A stretch of 64,000 nucleotides of DNA, taken from NCBI GenBank assembly GCA_026874595.1, contig CM049316.1:22901839-22965838 (forward strand). The letters run 5' to 3'. The notes under the pieces were generated by a model, which saw only the letters and a program-made list of their open reading frames with translations, was not told where the DNA came from and did no database searches. The stretch is from Sipunculus nudus. Lineage: Eukaryota > Annelida > Sipuncula > Golfingiida > Sipunculidae. A program made the translations under genes and the position numbers. Below, in pieces: positions 1-13,000 of the stretch (within the stretch, counting starts at the first letter, position 1; every line of letters starts with the position of its first letter).

Positions 1-47
<47 letters not shown>

Positions 48-48
48 A
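1..48. repeat. (AT)n microsatellite
   Basis: Almost pure AT dinucleotide repeat at the left edge of the window with one TACA interruption near position 27. It probably continues beyond the window. Confidence 0.95.
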
Positions 49-347
49 CATAATTTAGTACAAGTAAAGGTGTTAAGGTTGTTGTAGATATTGACTAAGT
101 AAGGTTGGATTCCTGCCTTTATTAAGCCCCGAATCTTACATATAAAATTCGCATGTATGGAGTGGGCGGAAACGGAAGTGACCCCGATACAAAGCCGTCG
201 CCTAGACTGGCACATGCCTCACTCACAATACAACTAACCAAGTCCGCCTTCAAAATTACATGAGGTTGTGATTTTCTATCAAGACACAGCCATTTTTTCT
301 GACATTTAAGAGATTTAAATAACTTAAGCAAACATATATGTAACTGT

Positions 348-475
348 CCAGGGCAGCGATCCGTCTACACCACTGGATCAGAAGAAACCTATTATCTGAA
401 TTGAACTTCTATATAATTAATAAACTTAATAATTAGAAGAGGGCAGCGATCCGCCCACACCACTAGATCTAACAT
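348..475. repeat. Short direct repeat, two copies
   Basis: GGGCAGCGATCCG followed by a CACACCACT-GATC-type tail occurs near 350-384 and again near 441-472, about 91 bp apart. It lies just beyond the integrase remnant of Gypsy 1 and may belong to that element's 3' untranslated region or LTR. Confidence 0.6.
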
Positions 476-479
476 AAAA

Positions 480-1463
480 AAAATCTAAGCGTTATGGTGT
501 TTTTCGCAATATGCCAGACCGGCCTGGTTCTGCGGCGATGGTGGCATTTGGACTTAAAGCAATACACTCTGCAGGATCTTCAGGATCTGCTTCGCGAGTT
601 AAATCATCAGGAGGGCTGATTTGGCGACAAAGATGCGGATCATAGTGTCGTCTCTAGCATCGTCCATCGGCGAGTCTGTCCAAACATAAAACAGGCCCTG
701 TACACCGTTCAATCACCCCTGGCAACAATTTTGTGTTATCAGAATAGTTTCAAGCAAGTATAGTGTTGCCAGTCTTAAATTCACACAAATATTCATCAGC
801 TCTGATCATGCTTTCTTGCTGAGCCGGAACGAGATCACTGACAAAAGTACGAAGAATATCCAGTCTGCATCTTGGGCGTCTGTTCATTAAGAATTCTCAA
901 GAAAATACTCAAGTAGTTGACTGGGGTGCCATCCTGTAATCCACAGGTGCACCATTTAGTGTCGACTCATGATCTCCTTACTGTGTTTTTAAAAGTCCAT
1001 ACTTAAATCGTTTCCACCGCACACTCCGCCAGTCCATTGATTGATGGACGGAAGGGTGCTACTAATTTCCGATGTATACCGTTCTCGTAACAAAACTTTT
1101 GTAACTCTCCGCTGGCGAAACATAGACCGGTATCTGAAACGATCGTGTGTGGCAGTTCATGTGTGGCACACAATTACTAATATTATTTACCCGTCAACTG
1201 GTCGATTATAATCAAGATGAACCAAGGTTTTCTAAAATATTCCAGGGATGCACTGGAGCTTAAGAAGGATTTCTGGAATGTTCCTGGCATTAGGATCAAC
1301 TCTTGATTAGTTCCTCTATTTCTTTATCTAACTTCAGCCACTAGCAGTAGCTTCGCGCAAGAGCTTTCATGAGAACAAACCCCAAATATAAGTTCAGCAG
1401 CTCTTTCTACTCCGATTGTCTCCCTTGAGGCGGTATAATCACCTCGGACCTCCACTTAATACA
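480..1463 (-). pseudogene. Gypsy 1 integrase remnant
   Basis: About 1020-1140 on the minus strand encodes VSDTGLCFASGELQKFCYEN followed by VAPFRPSINGLAE, the second catalytic aspartate and the glutamate region of the DDE integrase core. Weak similarity to the C-terminal tail of Gypsy pol continues to about 480. Stops are frequent. This is the most downstream part of element 1. Confidence 0.8.
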
Positions 1464-2165
1464 TCATTGATGAAAAGACATGTCATGTCTGATGTGCAAG
1501 TACGAATCTAACTGGGAATCACGTGAGCTTATAGGCCAACCATGGAGAACGAAGGTCATAACCTGAGCCAAAATTTGGTTTCTTGTATTCCAGTGTGCTA
1601 CCTGCTGTGCCGTAAGTGGTGTATTGCCCAGAAGTTCTATTGCCAAAGCGCACTTATGTGGCAAGGGAGTCGACAATGGTCTGAGCATCGCCGTAACAGG
1701 TCTTTGACCCCGGTATATGGTAAATCCGATAATCATAAGCAGCAAATATTACTGCCCATCGTTGGATCTTAGTTGCTGCTGTCTGCGTTATTGACTTATC
1801 GATTTTCAGAAGCCAAAGAAGAGGTTTGTAGTGTGTTTATAGATATCAAATGTACGACCGAACAAGTATCGGTACAACACCGAACACAATTGCTTCTTTT
1901 CCAACTACGAATAACCCATCTCTTCTTTGGTCAAAGTACGGGATTTAAATGCAATACGCATGTTAAATCAAGGCTCAAAGACGTACGGTGAGGTATCACA
2001 AGTAAGAGTCATTATTAAAAGAATCAAAATGAACCAATACTGGCGCCGACTTGAGTAGTATTTGAAATGTTCATAGGCCTCTTCCCGAGCTGTAGAACAT
2101 GTCTTTCTGCAACAAATGATACAAGGGTTCCAGAGTACTAGATATATTTGGTAGAAAGGGAGCAT
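1464..2165 (-). pseudogene. Gypsy 1 RNase H remnant
   Basis: About 1968-2165 carries EEAYEHFK and CDTSPY, the connection and first catalytic aspartate region of Ty3/Gypsy RNase H. Around 1780-1930 a frame with LTKEEMGYS and a YLFGR-like segment follows. The 1464-1745 stretch ends with ALAIELLG and PLTAQQVAHW, which in this family lead from RNase H into integrase. The parts sit in different frames. Confidence 0.75.
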
Positions 2166-2345
2166 AGTAGTTCACATACCAACATACGACTGGTGTTCTG
2201 CGATGCATGTGGGAGCTTGCGCATCTGTTATGGCCTGTTCTTTCTTCTCCATGTGATGTAAACCCTGCGAGTTAATCATGTGATGTAAACCCTGCGAGTT
2301 AATCTTGTAGCCCAAATATAGTTCAATGGCCACAAAAACATATTT

Positions 2346-2900
2346 CTATTTCTTGAGATGATGACCAGTCTCTCTTAATCTGGATAGCCCTTCTTCCAGG
2401 CTGCTATGATGTTCTTTATCACAATGTTTGTTAATGAGGTTGTCGTCAAGAAACATGGAAACATGCGGAATTTCTTTCAATAGATTTTCCATGTGCATTT
2501 GGAATATCCCAGGGGCAGCCAAAGGCCAGAGGTAGCCTGTTGAATATATTACAACTAGCTCTCTGGACCTTACATCCAATCTCATTTGAAGATATGCATC
2601 ACTAAGGTTAACTTTTATATATGTCTCGCTACCTCCGGGGAAAGCATATAAACATCAATCTTCGGAAAAGAATATTTGTCGGTAGCAGCTGCCTGGTTGA
2701 CATTCACCTTAAAGTCACCACAGACACGCAGTTTCCCTTTTCTTTTAAATACTGGATCTAGAGGTGGAGCCCATTTTGAGTTAGTAATCTTCAGAATAAT
2801 ACCAGCAGCTTCCAGTCTGTCTAACTCTGCTTCAACTCGGTCGTTTAATGCATAAGGAATAGGTCGGCCCTTGTAAAACTTTGGACTAACACGTGAACCT
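2346..2900 (-). pseudogene. Gypsy 1 reverse transcriptase remnant
   Basis: Two blocks of Gypsy reverse transcriptase are visible in different frames. About 2690-2850 encodes RVCGDFKVNVNQ and the upstream LDRLEAAGII. About 2346-2585 encodes APGIFQMHMENLL followed by FLDDNLI, the catalytic xxDD region, and then an LEEGLSRLRETG helix. Stops and frameshifts separate the blocks, so the copy is dead. Confidence 0.85.
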
Positions 2901-3107
2901 ACCTAAATTGTTCCCTGAAAACATCTGAGAACCTTGCAATAACATCCTCAAAGTTTTATTCTGATTTACTCACAGTGTCAGTTTACAGTGGTGCATTGAT
3001 TGAACACTTCTAGTTTAACTGCAAAAACTGCAGCCAGTCTCTCCCCGGGAGGTCTTTCACCACCACCACTGTTTACTGTTTCTTTTGATTGCCAAGACTT
3101 ATTTCGG

Positions 3108-3293
3108 TTATGAACTTGCCCGAGGGCGAAATAAGCTCTCCGGTAAAGTATGTAGTGTATTAGTTACTTTGTCTATGTTGACAGCCTTTGTTTCTTCACT
3201 GACTGAAAGGAATGTCTCCTCGTTGAAGATCGATGCTGCAGCACCTGTATCTATCTCCATGGAAACAACGACTTCATTAATGATGACCCACAT
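3108..3293 (-). pseudogene. Gypsy 1 aspartic protease remnant
   Basis: A 61-codon open stretch carries MEIDTGAAASIF, the active-site DTGA motif of retropepsin-type proteases, after a short beta-strand-like segment. In living elements this enzyme matures the gag-pol polyprotein. The flap region and C-terminal part are lost to a frameshift near 3110. Its position between gag and reverse transcriptase supports the call. Confidence 0.75.
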
Positions 3294-3347
3294 AAATGGG
3301 GCATCTAGCCCATCTAATACACTGTAATTAACATTAGCCCTATCAGG

Positions 3348-3735
3348 CTATGTCTCAGTCATAACAGGTCCCTGTTCTGCTAAGTCTGTTTTGAGTTTGG
3401 ATCTACTGTGACCTTGAGCTGGTTTCTTGTATGTGTTCCTAACTATGATCTTATTGCTCTGTTCTTTTGCAGCTGATCTGCACACTTTTACAAACGATTT
3501 TGTTTGCCGCAATGATACCATTTTTTCCTTTGCCGGGAAAGACGTCTGATGAGGCCACATGCCTCCACCTTTGCGACATGACTCAGTACTATTTTTTTCC
3601 CTTCTATACTGTTTGCTACGTGTTTGACTTCTAGTAAGAATATTTACAGATTCATTTCATTGTTTCTCAACTGATGTTGCCTGCGACTCTGTTGCTTCTA
3701 GAGTCCCACAAGCTCTAAGTAAGTCACTCAAGGTC
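3348..3735 (-). pseudogene. Gypsy 1 gag C-terminal remnant
   Basis: The translation contains an 'LLRACGTLEATE' stretch typical of the end of the Gypsy capsid domain, then a basic lysine/arginine-rich region and a single CRKGG-like remnant where a zinc knuckle would be expected. In-frame stops interrupt it. It lies directly before the protease remnant, the normal gag-pol order. Confidence 0.5.
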
Positions 3736-4020
3736 CTATTTCGTGAAGGCTCTCTTCTTCAGATTTGATGAGGTACATTTTTTAATAATTGGCGATTTAA
3801 GGTTTCTGTCCATGTCACTGAAAATGCAATGTGTGGCCTGCTTGCGTAGCCTGGTGTTCCGGTAGATCTGATAAAGTGACTCAATTAGCTCTAGGCTGAC
3901 CTGAAGACAAAGAAGTGGCCCCCAGACAGGACCGCCGCCTAGATTGGCATTTGCTTCACTCGCGATAGACTGGGTCATGCACAATTCTTAGATATAATAC
4001 AACTGACCAAGTCCGCTGTT

Positions 4021-6232
4021 CATACAAGACCGTTAATATATAACATAAGGCCACTCCAATTTTATAAAGTGTTTTACAGATTCTTTTTTACCTTGGACCA
4101 GGTTGGACATGGAAAAAAAATAACCTAGTACCTATTTTTTATGGGTAACCGATCAGATTACATCGACTCGGAACATTCAACTCACTGAACTCCAACAAGC
4201 AAATATGTGATTGAGCCAGTGATTGTTATAACATAAAGTTAGAAATAAAGATTCAGTAAAAAATGGTTTCATACGTTTTATTCAATAAACCATCAACAGG
4301 GTAGAAATATTCCTTAAACTGCCAAAATTATGCATTTAGTGAGGTTTTCTTACATAACATGTATCAGTACCCACCCCATTTGTGCAAATCTTTAGCATGC
4401 TGATACAGCAGCAGCTGGTGTTGATAAATTAAAAAGAGTGCACCAGCCTTTACAAGCAAATTGGACAGATTAATGCTGCCTCCCTGTGCCTTCCAAATTT
4501 GTAAAAAGCTGAAAATTAAGACTATCTGCACTTTATCTATTTAATTATCAATAAAGTTCATTTGAAAACCGACAAATTTGCATGTTTTGCATTTTGATAT
4601 ATGTTTGCGTGCATTTTGTTGTCTCAATTTAAAGTACATCATGTTTGCAACACATTCTGTTAAAAAAAACAAAGGTTCAATGATATATTTTGATATTGTT
4701 GTACCAATCGTTAACAAACTTTCCCTCTGATTTGTTATTTGAAATCTTATGTTATAACATGAAGTCATTGCCACATTGGAAAGAAATGATGTCGGCCGAT
4801 GGGATACGTGTATTCAAAGGGGCTCGTCAGTGTCATAATTATAAAAAAAACTGATAATATAAAAAAACTGATTTTCTAAATATGAAATTTGATAATTTAA
4901 CCGATTATCAGGATTTTACAGCAATTCTACTCCGTTGTCGTGTCTGAAAGTTTATCAATATAAGTTACAATCACTGATTGACCGTGGTGATTATTGCACC
5001 CAGTACGTTGAAAGATCATTCGTTCGATGTCACTTCTTTGGAGTGCATTTGAAACGATCTTGCCCCGTAAGTGAGCAGTGAGGCCAAAATATATCTGAAG
5101 AAATCGTATGGGAATGCATATAAACTCACGCAACTGCCGATTTTCGCGGGAAATTAAAGCGAGGGAAGTTTGTCACAAAGTTCGTCAGCACAGCATTGCC
5201 CAGTTTCTTTTGGCTGTTCCAGCACACGAACAACCCCCTGTATGGGGATCTCGATACCATTAATGACGGGGTGTTGAAGCAAGTCATGACACGGCATAGA
5301 ATGGTACCCCACTCTATTATGCTGTGAATTAGTTACCGAAAATATGTGGTAACACCCCGTTGTTCTGCATGCAAAGGGTAAACTTTGGTTAAATTGAACA
5401 CAAAATGACCAGTATGGTTGGAAGAATATTTTCAGGATATTTTTTTTCTGCGAGAAATATTTCTAAATCTCAACAATTTCAATAGCTTTTGTCCAGGAAA
5501 TTCAGGTGAACGAAAAATCGTTCGCCCTAAATCCAATTTGGCTACCCTCCGGGCGAACGAAACCCTTTTCCCCCCAATTTGGCCATGCCTGATTATACAT
5601 ATATTCGCACGCAGGATCGTTCATCAAACCGCGGGAGATTCAGATGCTCGGCACATTTACAGTAGGACCCTTCTGCATATATATACTGAGCTATTCCATC
5701 TATTTTACACATGCCCCGCCGAAAGTTACTATTGTGTTGTTGAAATGAACACGAGTATGTGTTTATAAAGGAGATATATCCGCATTAAATATAACTGACT
5801 ACAACGCCCATGCCTTGTTAAGCTTGATCAAGTGAACACGGGCCTTGCGCAGTGGGCAAATATAACACAAGTGGTCGATTATTCGTGATTGCATACACAT
5901 TTAAAAAAATTAATTCTGTCAGATTTCCGTAAAACACTGACTCAAATTGGAGTGGCCTAAGGTTTTAGAAATAAGGTATGTTTCACGGATAGTGTACTTC
6001 TGAATCAGGTTTAGATATTTATAACATTTCATAGTAAACTCAGAAATGGAACCAAAGTCTATAATTCTTATAATTAATATATTTTCTTTCCGATATAAAA
6101 ATATTCTCTGTATAGCGGGGGGGGGGGGGGGGGGCATGATTACCTTGACCATCCAACTTTGCTAAAAATTGGGGAATATATACCCCATCCTTCTGTATTG
6201 ACGCCCTGCATTCGTAATCGTTTGCTAACGTT
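4021..6232. other. AT-rich intergenic DNA, no gene recognised
   Basis: No open reading frame here has recognisable motifs. The longest, a 116-codon plus-strand frame at 5418-5768, shows no domain, no good splice sites and no family likeness. An 18-base G run lies at 6117-6134. Confidence 0.6.
6117..6134 (+). repeat. (G)18 homopolymer
   Basis: Uninterrupted run of 18 G on the plus strand, one of about ten G or C runs of 11-19 bases in the window. Confidence 0.95.
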
Positions 6233-6385
6233 AACATGAGAATATTATGTTATATAATGTCACAGAATATTATATGTCATAAGATTATTATGGTACATAA
6301 GAATATTATGCCAAACACGAATATTATGTGACACAAGAAAGTGATCGTACAAAAAGAACGTTATGTGACACAAGATAACTATTTT
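6233..6385. repeat. Degenerate GAATATTATGTGACACAA repeats, cluster 1
   Basis: About seven irregular units of 18-25 bp follow the pattern GAATATTATG then TGACACAA (for example CACGAATATTATGTGACACA near 6316-6336). The units differ by several bases each. A second cluster of the same unit lies at about 6860-7005. Confidence 0.7.
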
Positions 6386-6859
6386 CTGGAGATCATTTTC
6401 CAAAAAGTTTTTATTTTTCAATAATTTCCTCGACAACTATATGGAATTGACAATCTGAAATGCCTATGTCTGAAATCCCGTGTCTATGTTTCACAACTAT
6501 CTTCTCTCCTTACAAAGATCTGTCTATGCACGAGAAGCCTTCTTTGTTATGGTTGGTTATATTTTTAGAGTGTTTACATGACATCATCCATTTAGCAGCT
6601 TTCAACTGAGGCTTTTACGGATGTAACCAATGACCATGACCGGCCATCAGTGGGTATTTTATGTTGTAATATGCAGATTGATTTCTCATATTTTAAAATA
6701 ATTCTGTTGCTTAAATAAGACATACTGCAGGTATTTATTTATCTTGTTGAAAATTAGGCCCTTTAATCCTCTACCCTAACCTATCATTTTCTCCCTTGAA
6801 ATGTCACGAATGCAAATGTTTATAGCAAAAACAGGTGCACATAAGGGATGCAACTGACT
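6386..6859. other. Spacer between the two repeat clusters
   Basis: AT-rich sequence with no coding signature or repeat recognised. Confidence 0.5.
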
Positions 6860-7005
6860 ATAGTCACACAAGAATATTAGGTGACACATGAATATCAAAT
6901 CTGTCGCATAGGAATACTATGCGACCTAAGAATATTATTAGACACACGAATATTAAATGACACAAGATTATCGTGTGACGTAAGAATTGTATGTGACATA
7001 ATAAA
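6860..7005. repeat. Degenerate GAATATTATGTGACACAA repeats, cluster 2
   Basis: Seven or so diverged units (AAGAATATTAGGTGACACAT, then versions with GCGACC, TTAGACACAC, AAATGACACA and GTGTGACGTA) run up to the splice acceptor of NLR copy A. Part of one unit survives before the equivalent exon of copy B at about 55770-55800, so the two NLR copies start to match inside this repeat. Confidence 0.7.
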
Positions 7006-7023
7006 TTTTAAACAAATCCGCAG

Positions 7024-9549
7024 GAAAACCGCCCGATCAAGACATTGGCATTCATGAGGTTCAGCGTATACTAGCAACAACATTCTTGGCGAAGTATGAC
7101 GAGGTAAAGACGTGGATCCCGCATGATGATGAGGCAGGCGTTTCCATGGAGGAACTGTATGTCGACTTGGTTCTGATTAAGACAAAGAGGGGGCCTATTG
7201 AGTCAGAAGAACAGCAGCTGTCGAGTTATAAGGACATCTTCAATCAGGTAAGTGAAAGTACATTAGAACTCAAATTTGTAATAGAACCCTGCGCAATTAT
7301 CTGCTGTTAAGGGTGTTAATATAGTTCGATACAATTTTTGATTTTTTCTTTGTTATTCACGGAGTTTCGATTAATGTTAAAAACATACAGATTGAACACA
7401 GATGCCACTTATACAAGATGTTAATTCATTAGTTGATAATTAATGAATGGTATGATCAAATCCGATATATTTCTCTGAAACTAAAGTTAACGTATCACGA
7501 CTCTTCTAGTGTAAAGGCCGAGGCATGATATACTTAACTGGACAGCCTGGATCAGGAAAATCAACTTTGTCTGCACGCATGAGCGTTGACTGGGCCCGGC
7601 TGTATAGAGAAGGCACCAACCCAAGTCATGATGACGAATTTAACAAATTTAAACTGGTACTGCCGATTTTTATGCGGACTGTAAAGCAAGGTCAAACCTT
7701 GAAAGACATCTTAAGGGAGACGTATTCCTTGCATCAAGAAGATACAGAGATCTTGTGTGATTATATCGGGAAGAAATCACATCAGGAATATATCCTATTT
7801 GTTCTTGATGGGTTAGACGAATATAAATCGTCGACATCAAATGACATAACGCGCATATTGGATAAAACATGGTTACCATATGTGAATGTTTTCGTGACGT
7901 CACGATTCCCTTCCGCTTCCTGCGTCATGTTCACAGAGGGGAGGAAACCAGATATACAGTTGTCACTGCGAGGCTTTACGAAAGAGGGAGTGAAAACATA
8001 CGTACAAAAATTCTACAAGGACAGTAGAGTAAGTGGGGAAAAACTGCTCAACAAAATACAAAACTCTACCGAATTAAGTCATCTGTGTACCTGCCCTGCA
8101 TTGTTACTCATGATGTCAACACTGTGGTACTCAACAGGTAACCTTGGTAACAGCATCACGGATTTCTATTTGGAATATGTAGCATATATGTGTTTGAGAT
8201 ACGAACAGAAATACCTACAGAACAACGTCAGGAAGACAGTCCAGGATATCTTAAAAGTATATCATGCAAACCTGATGGAGTTAGGAGAAATGGCAAGCAG
8301 CGCTATGATGGAGACACAGTTGGAATTGTCATTTGCTTACGATGATGTCATCAAACAGATCGATGACGTCACGTGGAAACTAGGAATCCTGGTAGAAGAG
8401 AAGAGTTTTCTTGGAGATCGTATTTTGGTTTTTCCTCACAAGTCTGTACAGGAATTGTTCGTCTCCTTTTACATTGTTCACTGCACTGCGTCAAAGCAAA
8501 AAGAACTGCTGGCGCGTTTCTGCAGTGCCCGCCAAGCGTTTCGGGAGTCCGAAATGATTCGTCGGTTTGTGATGGGTCTTGGAGGGGAGAAATTGGAACA
8601 CCAAATACAAACTCTCATATCAGGCAGTGAGAGAGACACGGAGGAGATGCAAACAGAACTTCAACTGGACTATCTGTCTGAAAACAAGGAAGCCAACGTT
8701 GTGTTGCCTCGAGTCATGAGATTACAAATCGTTGATAAATACCCTGATTCGCACTTTGTAAGATATTTGAAAATGGATGCGTCAGTCCTAGAAGAAATTA
8801 CACTGCGGTCGCGCAACGTCAGGTTATGGTGTGTTCTTCAGCATTTGTGTGCCCCAAAGCTTAGGCGCATTAACTTGTTTTCATCGTATGATTCTAGCTG
8901 TTACTTTGATCAAAAATACATCAACGAAGGGCTGGACCTGACATTACCAAATTTTACTTCACTTAGAGAGTTGTGTATAGGGGATTTGTATAGTGACAAC
9001 AATATGAGCAGAACAATAAATGCAATTGTCAAGTTGAAGAGACTTCAGAAGCTTTCGTTGGCATCCGTGGGTCTGATGGTAAAACAGGTGGATATTCTGA
9101 GTAAATGGCTTCAAGTAACAACCCTGGCCTCACTTGGGCTAACCAAATGTAGCCTTACAGCTCAGGACGTGTTAAAACTGCTAAAAGTTCTGCCTCACAC
9201 AGTTCATCACCTTGATCTATCAAGAAATGAACTGCAAGATCTGGGAGACATGGGGGTTGGACTGAAGCATTTACGCTACTCCCGTCTGGAATCCCTCCTG
9301 GTACAGGATTGCTCTCTGTCGACGCAGGATGCCGTAGCGCTGATCCAGGTCATACCCCCGACACTGATTGAACTGGATGTGTCACGTAATAACCTGCATG
9401 ACGACATACTGCGTGATGTCACAAAAACAGAGCATCTGACAAGTGTGGAAAAGTTAAATTTGTCACATAACGGGATGGCTGAGGATAAAGTGGGGAGCAT
9501 CAAGTTAACCGTGAAGGACAAATGGCCGAAAATGCAGCTGGTTATTTAA
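7024..9549 (+). CDS. NLR copy A: NACHT-LRR receptor, visible part intact
   Basis: Two exons, 7024-7247 and 7510-9549, are joined by a 262-bp GT-AG intron in phase 0. The exon before 7024 is not seen (acceptor CAG at 7021-7023, phase 1), so the start is missing; at least 753 residues are encoded. Exon 1 is a helical linker. Exon 2 opens with the P-loop GQPGSGKST, then Walker B LFVLDGLDEY and the sensor VFVTSRF about 90 and 120 residues on, then the FPHKSVQELF winged-helix signature and several leucine-rich repeats (HLDLSRNELQ, ELDVSRNNLH, KLNLSHNGM) up to the stop. Family knowledge: NACHT-LRR proteins are cytosolic ATP-dependent sensors that oligomerise on ligand recognition. No CARD, death or other effector exon is visible upstream, so it may be 5'-truncated or its first exons may lie further away. 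Confidence 0.88.
7248..7509 (+). other. Intron of NLR copy A
   Basis: Donor CAG|GTAAGT at 7247/7248 and acceptor CTTCTAG at 7503-7509, phase 0. The equivalent intron with the same sites is present in copy B (56049-56310). Confidence 0.85.
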
Positions 9550-9939
9550 ATCAACTTTAGATGTTCATGCCTTCTCCAGCGAAGGCTTCTGTCGTTGGCT
9601 TTTAGTACGCAAGGGTTTTAAATTCGCAATATGGAAATCATCGCGAATATAAAACCTTTGCGAATAAGACGCCCAGTCTTCACAGGGACACAATCGTAAA
9701 TATCGTGTCTATGCATTGAATTATGAATAATATGAGATCTTATATATTATGTGCCTACAATGGACAAAAATGCCCAGATTTTTTATGTGCTTTGGTATCC
9801 TTTACAAATTTTATTAAGATTGGGAACGCTTTTTAAATTTATATCTTAATAATGCATACACGTAACACACATAATGGATACAAATACTAAATCGTTTAAA
9901 TACAAACCTTCCAAATGCACTGAAACCTCGCGAATTTAT
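9550..9939. other. 3' flank of NLR copy A, shared with copy B
   Basis: Similar to 58338-58735 downstream of copy B. It includes a CGCGAATATAAAACC-type repeat (around 9630-9665), a kind of short palindromic AT-rich repeat frequent in molluscan DNA, also seen near 53185-53245 and 58430. Confidence 0.65.
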
Positions 9940-10014
9940 AACCAACCACAGTATTCGTTTTAACTACATATCAAATTCAATTAAGACTCGGGTAAACAGA
10001 TTTATTTGGAATCT

Positions 10015-13000
10015 TTTAATACCTGTTGAGAAAAAGTCGTCTTGTACATCAAATACGATTGGACGATATAAGCAGTTATGTGATAGGAATATTCTGCTAT
10101 TTTAGAAGTGTATATGTTTACTGATATTATTGTTTTAGTATTGGTTGGAACAAGGTTTGACTCTGATTCAGATATATTATTGATAGAGGATAACATTGTT
10201 CTTGAAGGGTCACCATTTAAATATTAAGACTGAAGAATGTGATGTAATATTACGAACAGAAAACATTATTGTTGACTTATTATCAAAATATGATAATTTA
10301 CGAGAACAGGTAATATGATATATTACATAAAACTTGATTGTTTGAATCTTGTAGGATTAAATTACGTTATCTTGCTGATGAATTTAACAGATAAAGAATA
10401 TCTTAAGATGGACGAACTTATAAGTTTGGTTTCACTTCGCAGTAGTTATGTGGTGCTTTTGATATCCATTTTTAAATGACTGATTTGCGCCAGATTTATC
10501 AGGGGAGTTTACCTGCGTCACACAAACTGGACAAAGTGTTGTAAACTACTTTATAATTTGTACTGGGTTGTTCTGTTATGTTCAATCATTTGCTTCCCCT
10601 ACTGAGCATAGTACAGATCATTATCCCATAAAATGTAGTTTATAACTTAAGTCAGACATATACCAACCTGTACAAACGTAGAAACCTACCATGGGTGAAA
10701 TACAAAATACCATGTAATGACAATACAAATAAAATAAACATTATAAATATATTAAAGAATTCAATAATCTTATTAATTTTGATCTTAATGAAGCAGTAAA
10801 ATGTGTAAATAATATTAAGATGTGTAACATTACATTAAATGTTAAAAAGGGAAATACATATAATAGAAGTCAACCTCATTGGTTGGATGAAGAATGCAAC
10901 AGAGCCAAGTTGATAAAGTTTTCAACATTACATAGTCACAGAAAATCGGGAAAAATAGAATAATCACATAAATATAAATAAAAAAAACAGACATTCAAAA
11001 ATATATGTAATACTAAGAAGAAAATTCAAGAAATGAAATGTAAAAAAAGTGTCAACAGTATAAGAGACAACAAAGAACTTCAAGTATAGATACTAGGCCA
11101 TGGTTTGACTATTTCAAAAGTCTGTTTAAGAATTGTGTAAATGAAATTTAAAATGATTACTAATTAAAAATGATAACGTTACCATAAACAGTGAGCATTT
11201 TTAAGAACCTACTTTCAACACATCATACATACAGATGAAATAATACAAGCTGTGAATCAGACGCAAAAAGGGTAATCATCAGGTCCAGATGGAATATCTT
11301 TGGTAGTTGTACTATCATACCATCCAGTTCTGCAGCCTTTATTTGAATCTTTGTTAAAACAAATTTTTACATTCAGGAACATTTCCTAATGAGTGGTGTA
11401 GAGCGTTTATAATTCAATTCCTCTACATAAGAAAGGGTCTGTTGATAAACCAGGTAACCATAGAGTGTTTCATTATTAAAAACAACTAGGACAATTTTGA
11501 CAAATCTTACACAATCAATTATTAGATTATGTTGAGATTCATAATTTGGTGTCTGAAGCACACAGGGTAGAGGAAAGGTACTGTACCTTCAATAATATTT
11601 TTTACCACTATTTACAAGCCATGGTCCAAAAATATTTATCCAAACAAAGAGGCAGATTTTATTGTTGGTACATAGATTCTTCTTAAGTTTTCGATTTCGT
11701 GCCACACAATATATTATGGAGTGTATCGTTGAACCTTGGTATTAATGGAAACCTTTTAAAGGTTCTGCAGTCATTATATACAAATATGAAGTCATGTGTA
11801 TTATGAGAATGTGGGCTTACACAGTACTTCAATTGTTTAGTAGGGATGAGACAAAGCTGTATGGTCAGTCCTTAACTTTTTTTCTCTATTTACCAATGAA
11901 TATATACAATTATTAAATAATTCTGACTGTAAAGGTGTATTTGTTAATGAGAGATTTCCAAATATAAATACTTCAATGTTTGCTGCTGAGGTGGTGAATT
12001 TTGGAGAAACTGTTGGCATATAAAATATATAGAGAAACTAAGGAATTTTGTGTTAAATATGGTATGAAAGTGAACTTGAAAAACAGAAGTCATGGTGTTC
12101 AGAAGAGGCGGACCACTACGAAAGAATGAAAACTTGTGTTTCCAAGGCAAAAATTAGATGTTGTCAATCATAACAAATATCTTGGTATTTTACTCATGGA
12201 AAAAAACACAATAACAAATTATGCAAGCTAACAAAGCATTATGTGTTATAAAAGCTTCCTATAAGAGATTAACTAATTTAAATATTAAACAAATTTTCTA
12301 CCTTTTTGATAGCATAGTGATACCTATATTATTATATGGCTGTGAATCTTAAGGTTATTCAAAATACATGAAAGAGCTCCGTATAAACTTCTTAAAGTAA
12401 GTGCATGTACACCTAATGAAGCTGTTATAGGAGAATGTGGTAGATTACCACTATTTGTGAAAAACTCATTGAAAGTGTGAAATATTGCATTAGGATATTA
12501 CATATGGATACAAACAGATACCCGAAACACATATATTCGTGTTTATTAAATTTAGATAATAAGGGAGAAAATAGCTCGGTCAGTGGTATAAGATCATTAT
12601 TATTTCAAGCAGGTTATGGATATGCAGCTCAAATGTGAGGGATGAGAAAATGTTTTTAAGTGTTATAAGACCGAGACTCATAGATATGGCAGTTCAAAAT
12701 TGGCAAATTGATATTAACTCCTGTGATATATTGTATTCATATGTTGTTTTTAAATCGACGTTAACATCAGAAAAATATCTTTCTGTGGGCCTATAATAAA
12801 AGCCACAGATGTGCATTAGCTACACTCTGATGCTCAAATCACAAATTAGCAAAAGAAACGAGCAGACATCGAAGTTTAAACATAGAAGAAAGAATATGTA
12901 TATACTGCTTAAATCATGCATGGATACGACATTATAGTGTTTGAGATCCATTTCTTAGGATGTCGAATGTATGCAGAACATTGGAAAACATGTTCAAGAG

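Larger units (their letters stand above)
120..4020 (-). mobile_element. Gypsy element 1, decayed Ty3/Gypsy retrotransposon
   Basis: Reading the minus strand from right to left gives the Ty3/Gypsy order: gag tail, aspartic protease, reverse transcriptase, RNase H, integrase. All parts are broken by stops and frameshifts, so no protein can be made. Two diverged direct repeats bound it: about 165-245 and about 3915-4020 share the words CGCCTAGA-TGGCA and CAAGTCCGC. They could be LTR remnants, but the outer ends are not defined. The limits given are approximate. Confidence 0.8.

Noticed and set aside
122-331. Repeated SEA-A-LG-G-V-G-L peptide (here and at 3736-3984) as exons of a duplicated gene
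   Set aside because: The similarity is better explained by the repeated DNA flanking Gypsy 1 (possible LTR remnants); no splice sites of quality were found.
5418-5768. 116-codon plus-strand open frame
   Set aside because: No domain, no splice context and no likeness to a known family; length is within chance for this much sequence.
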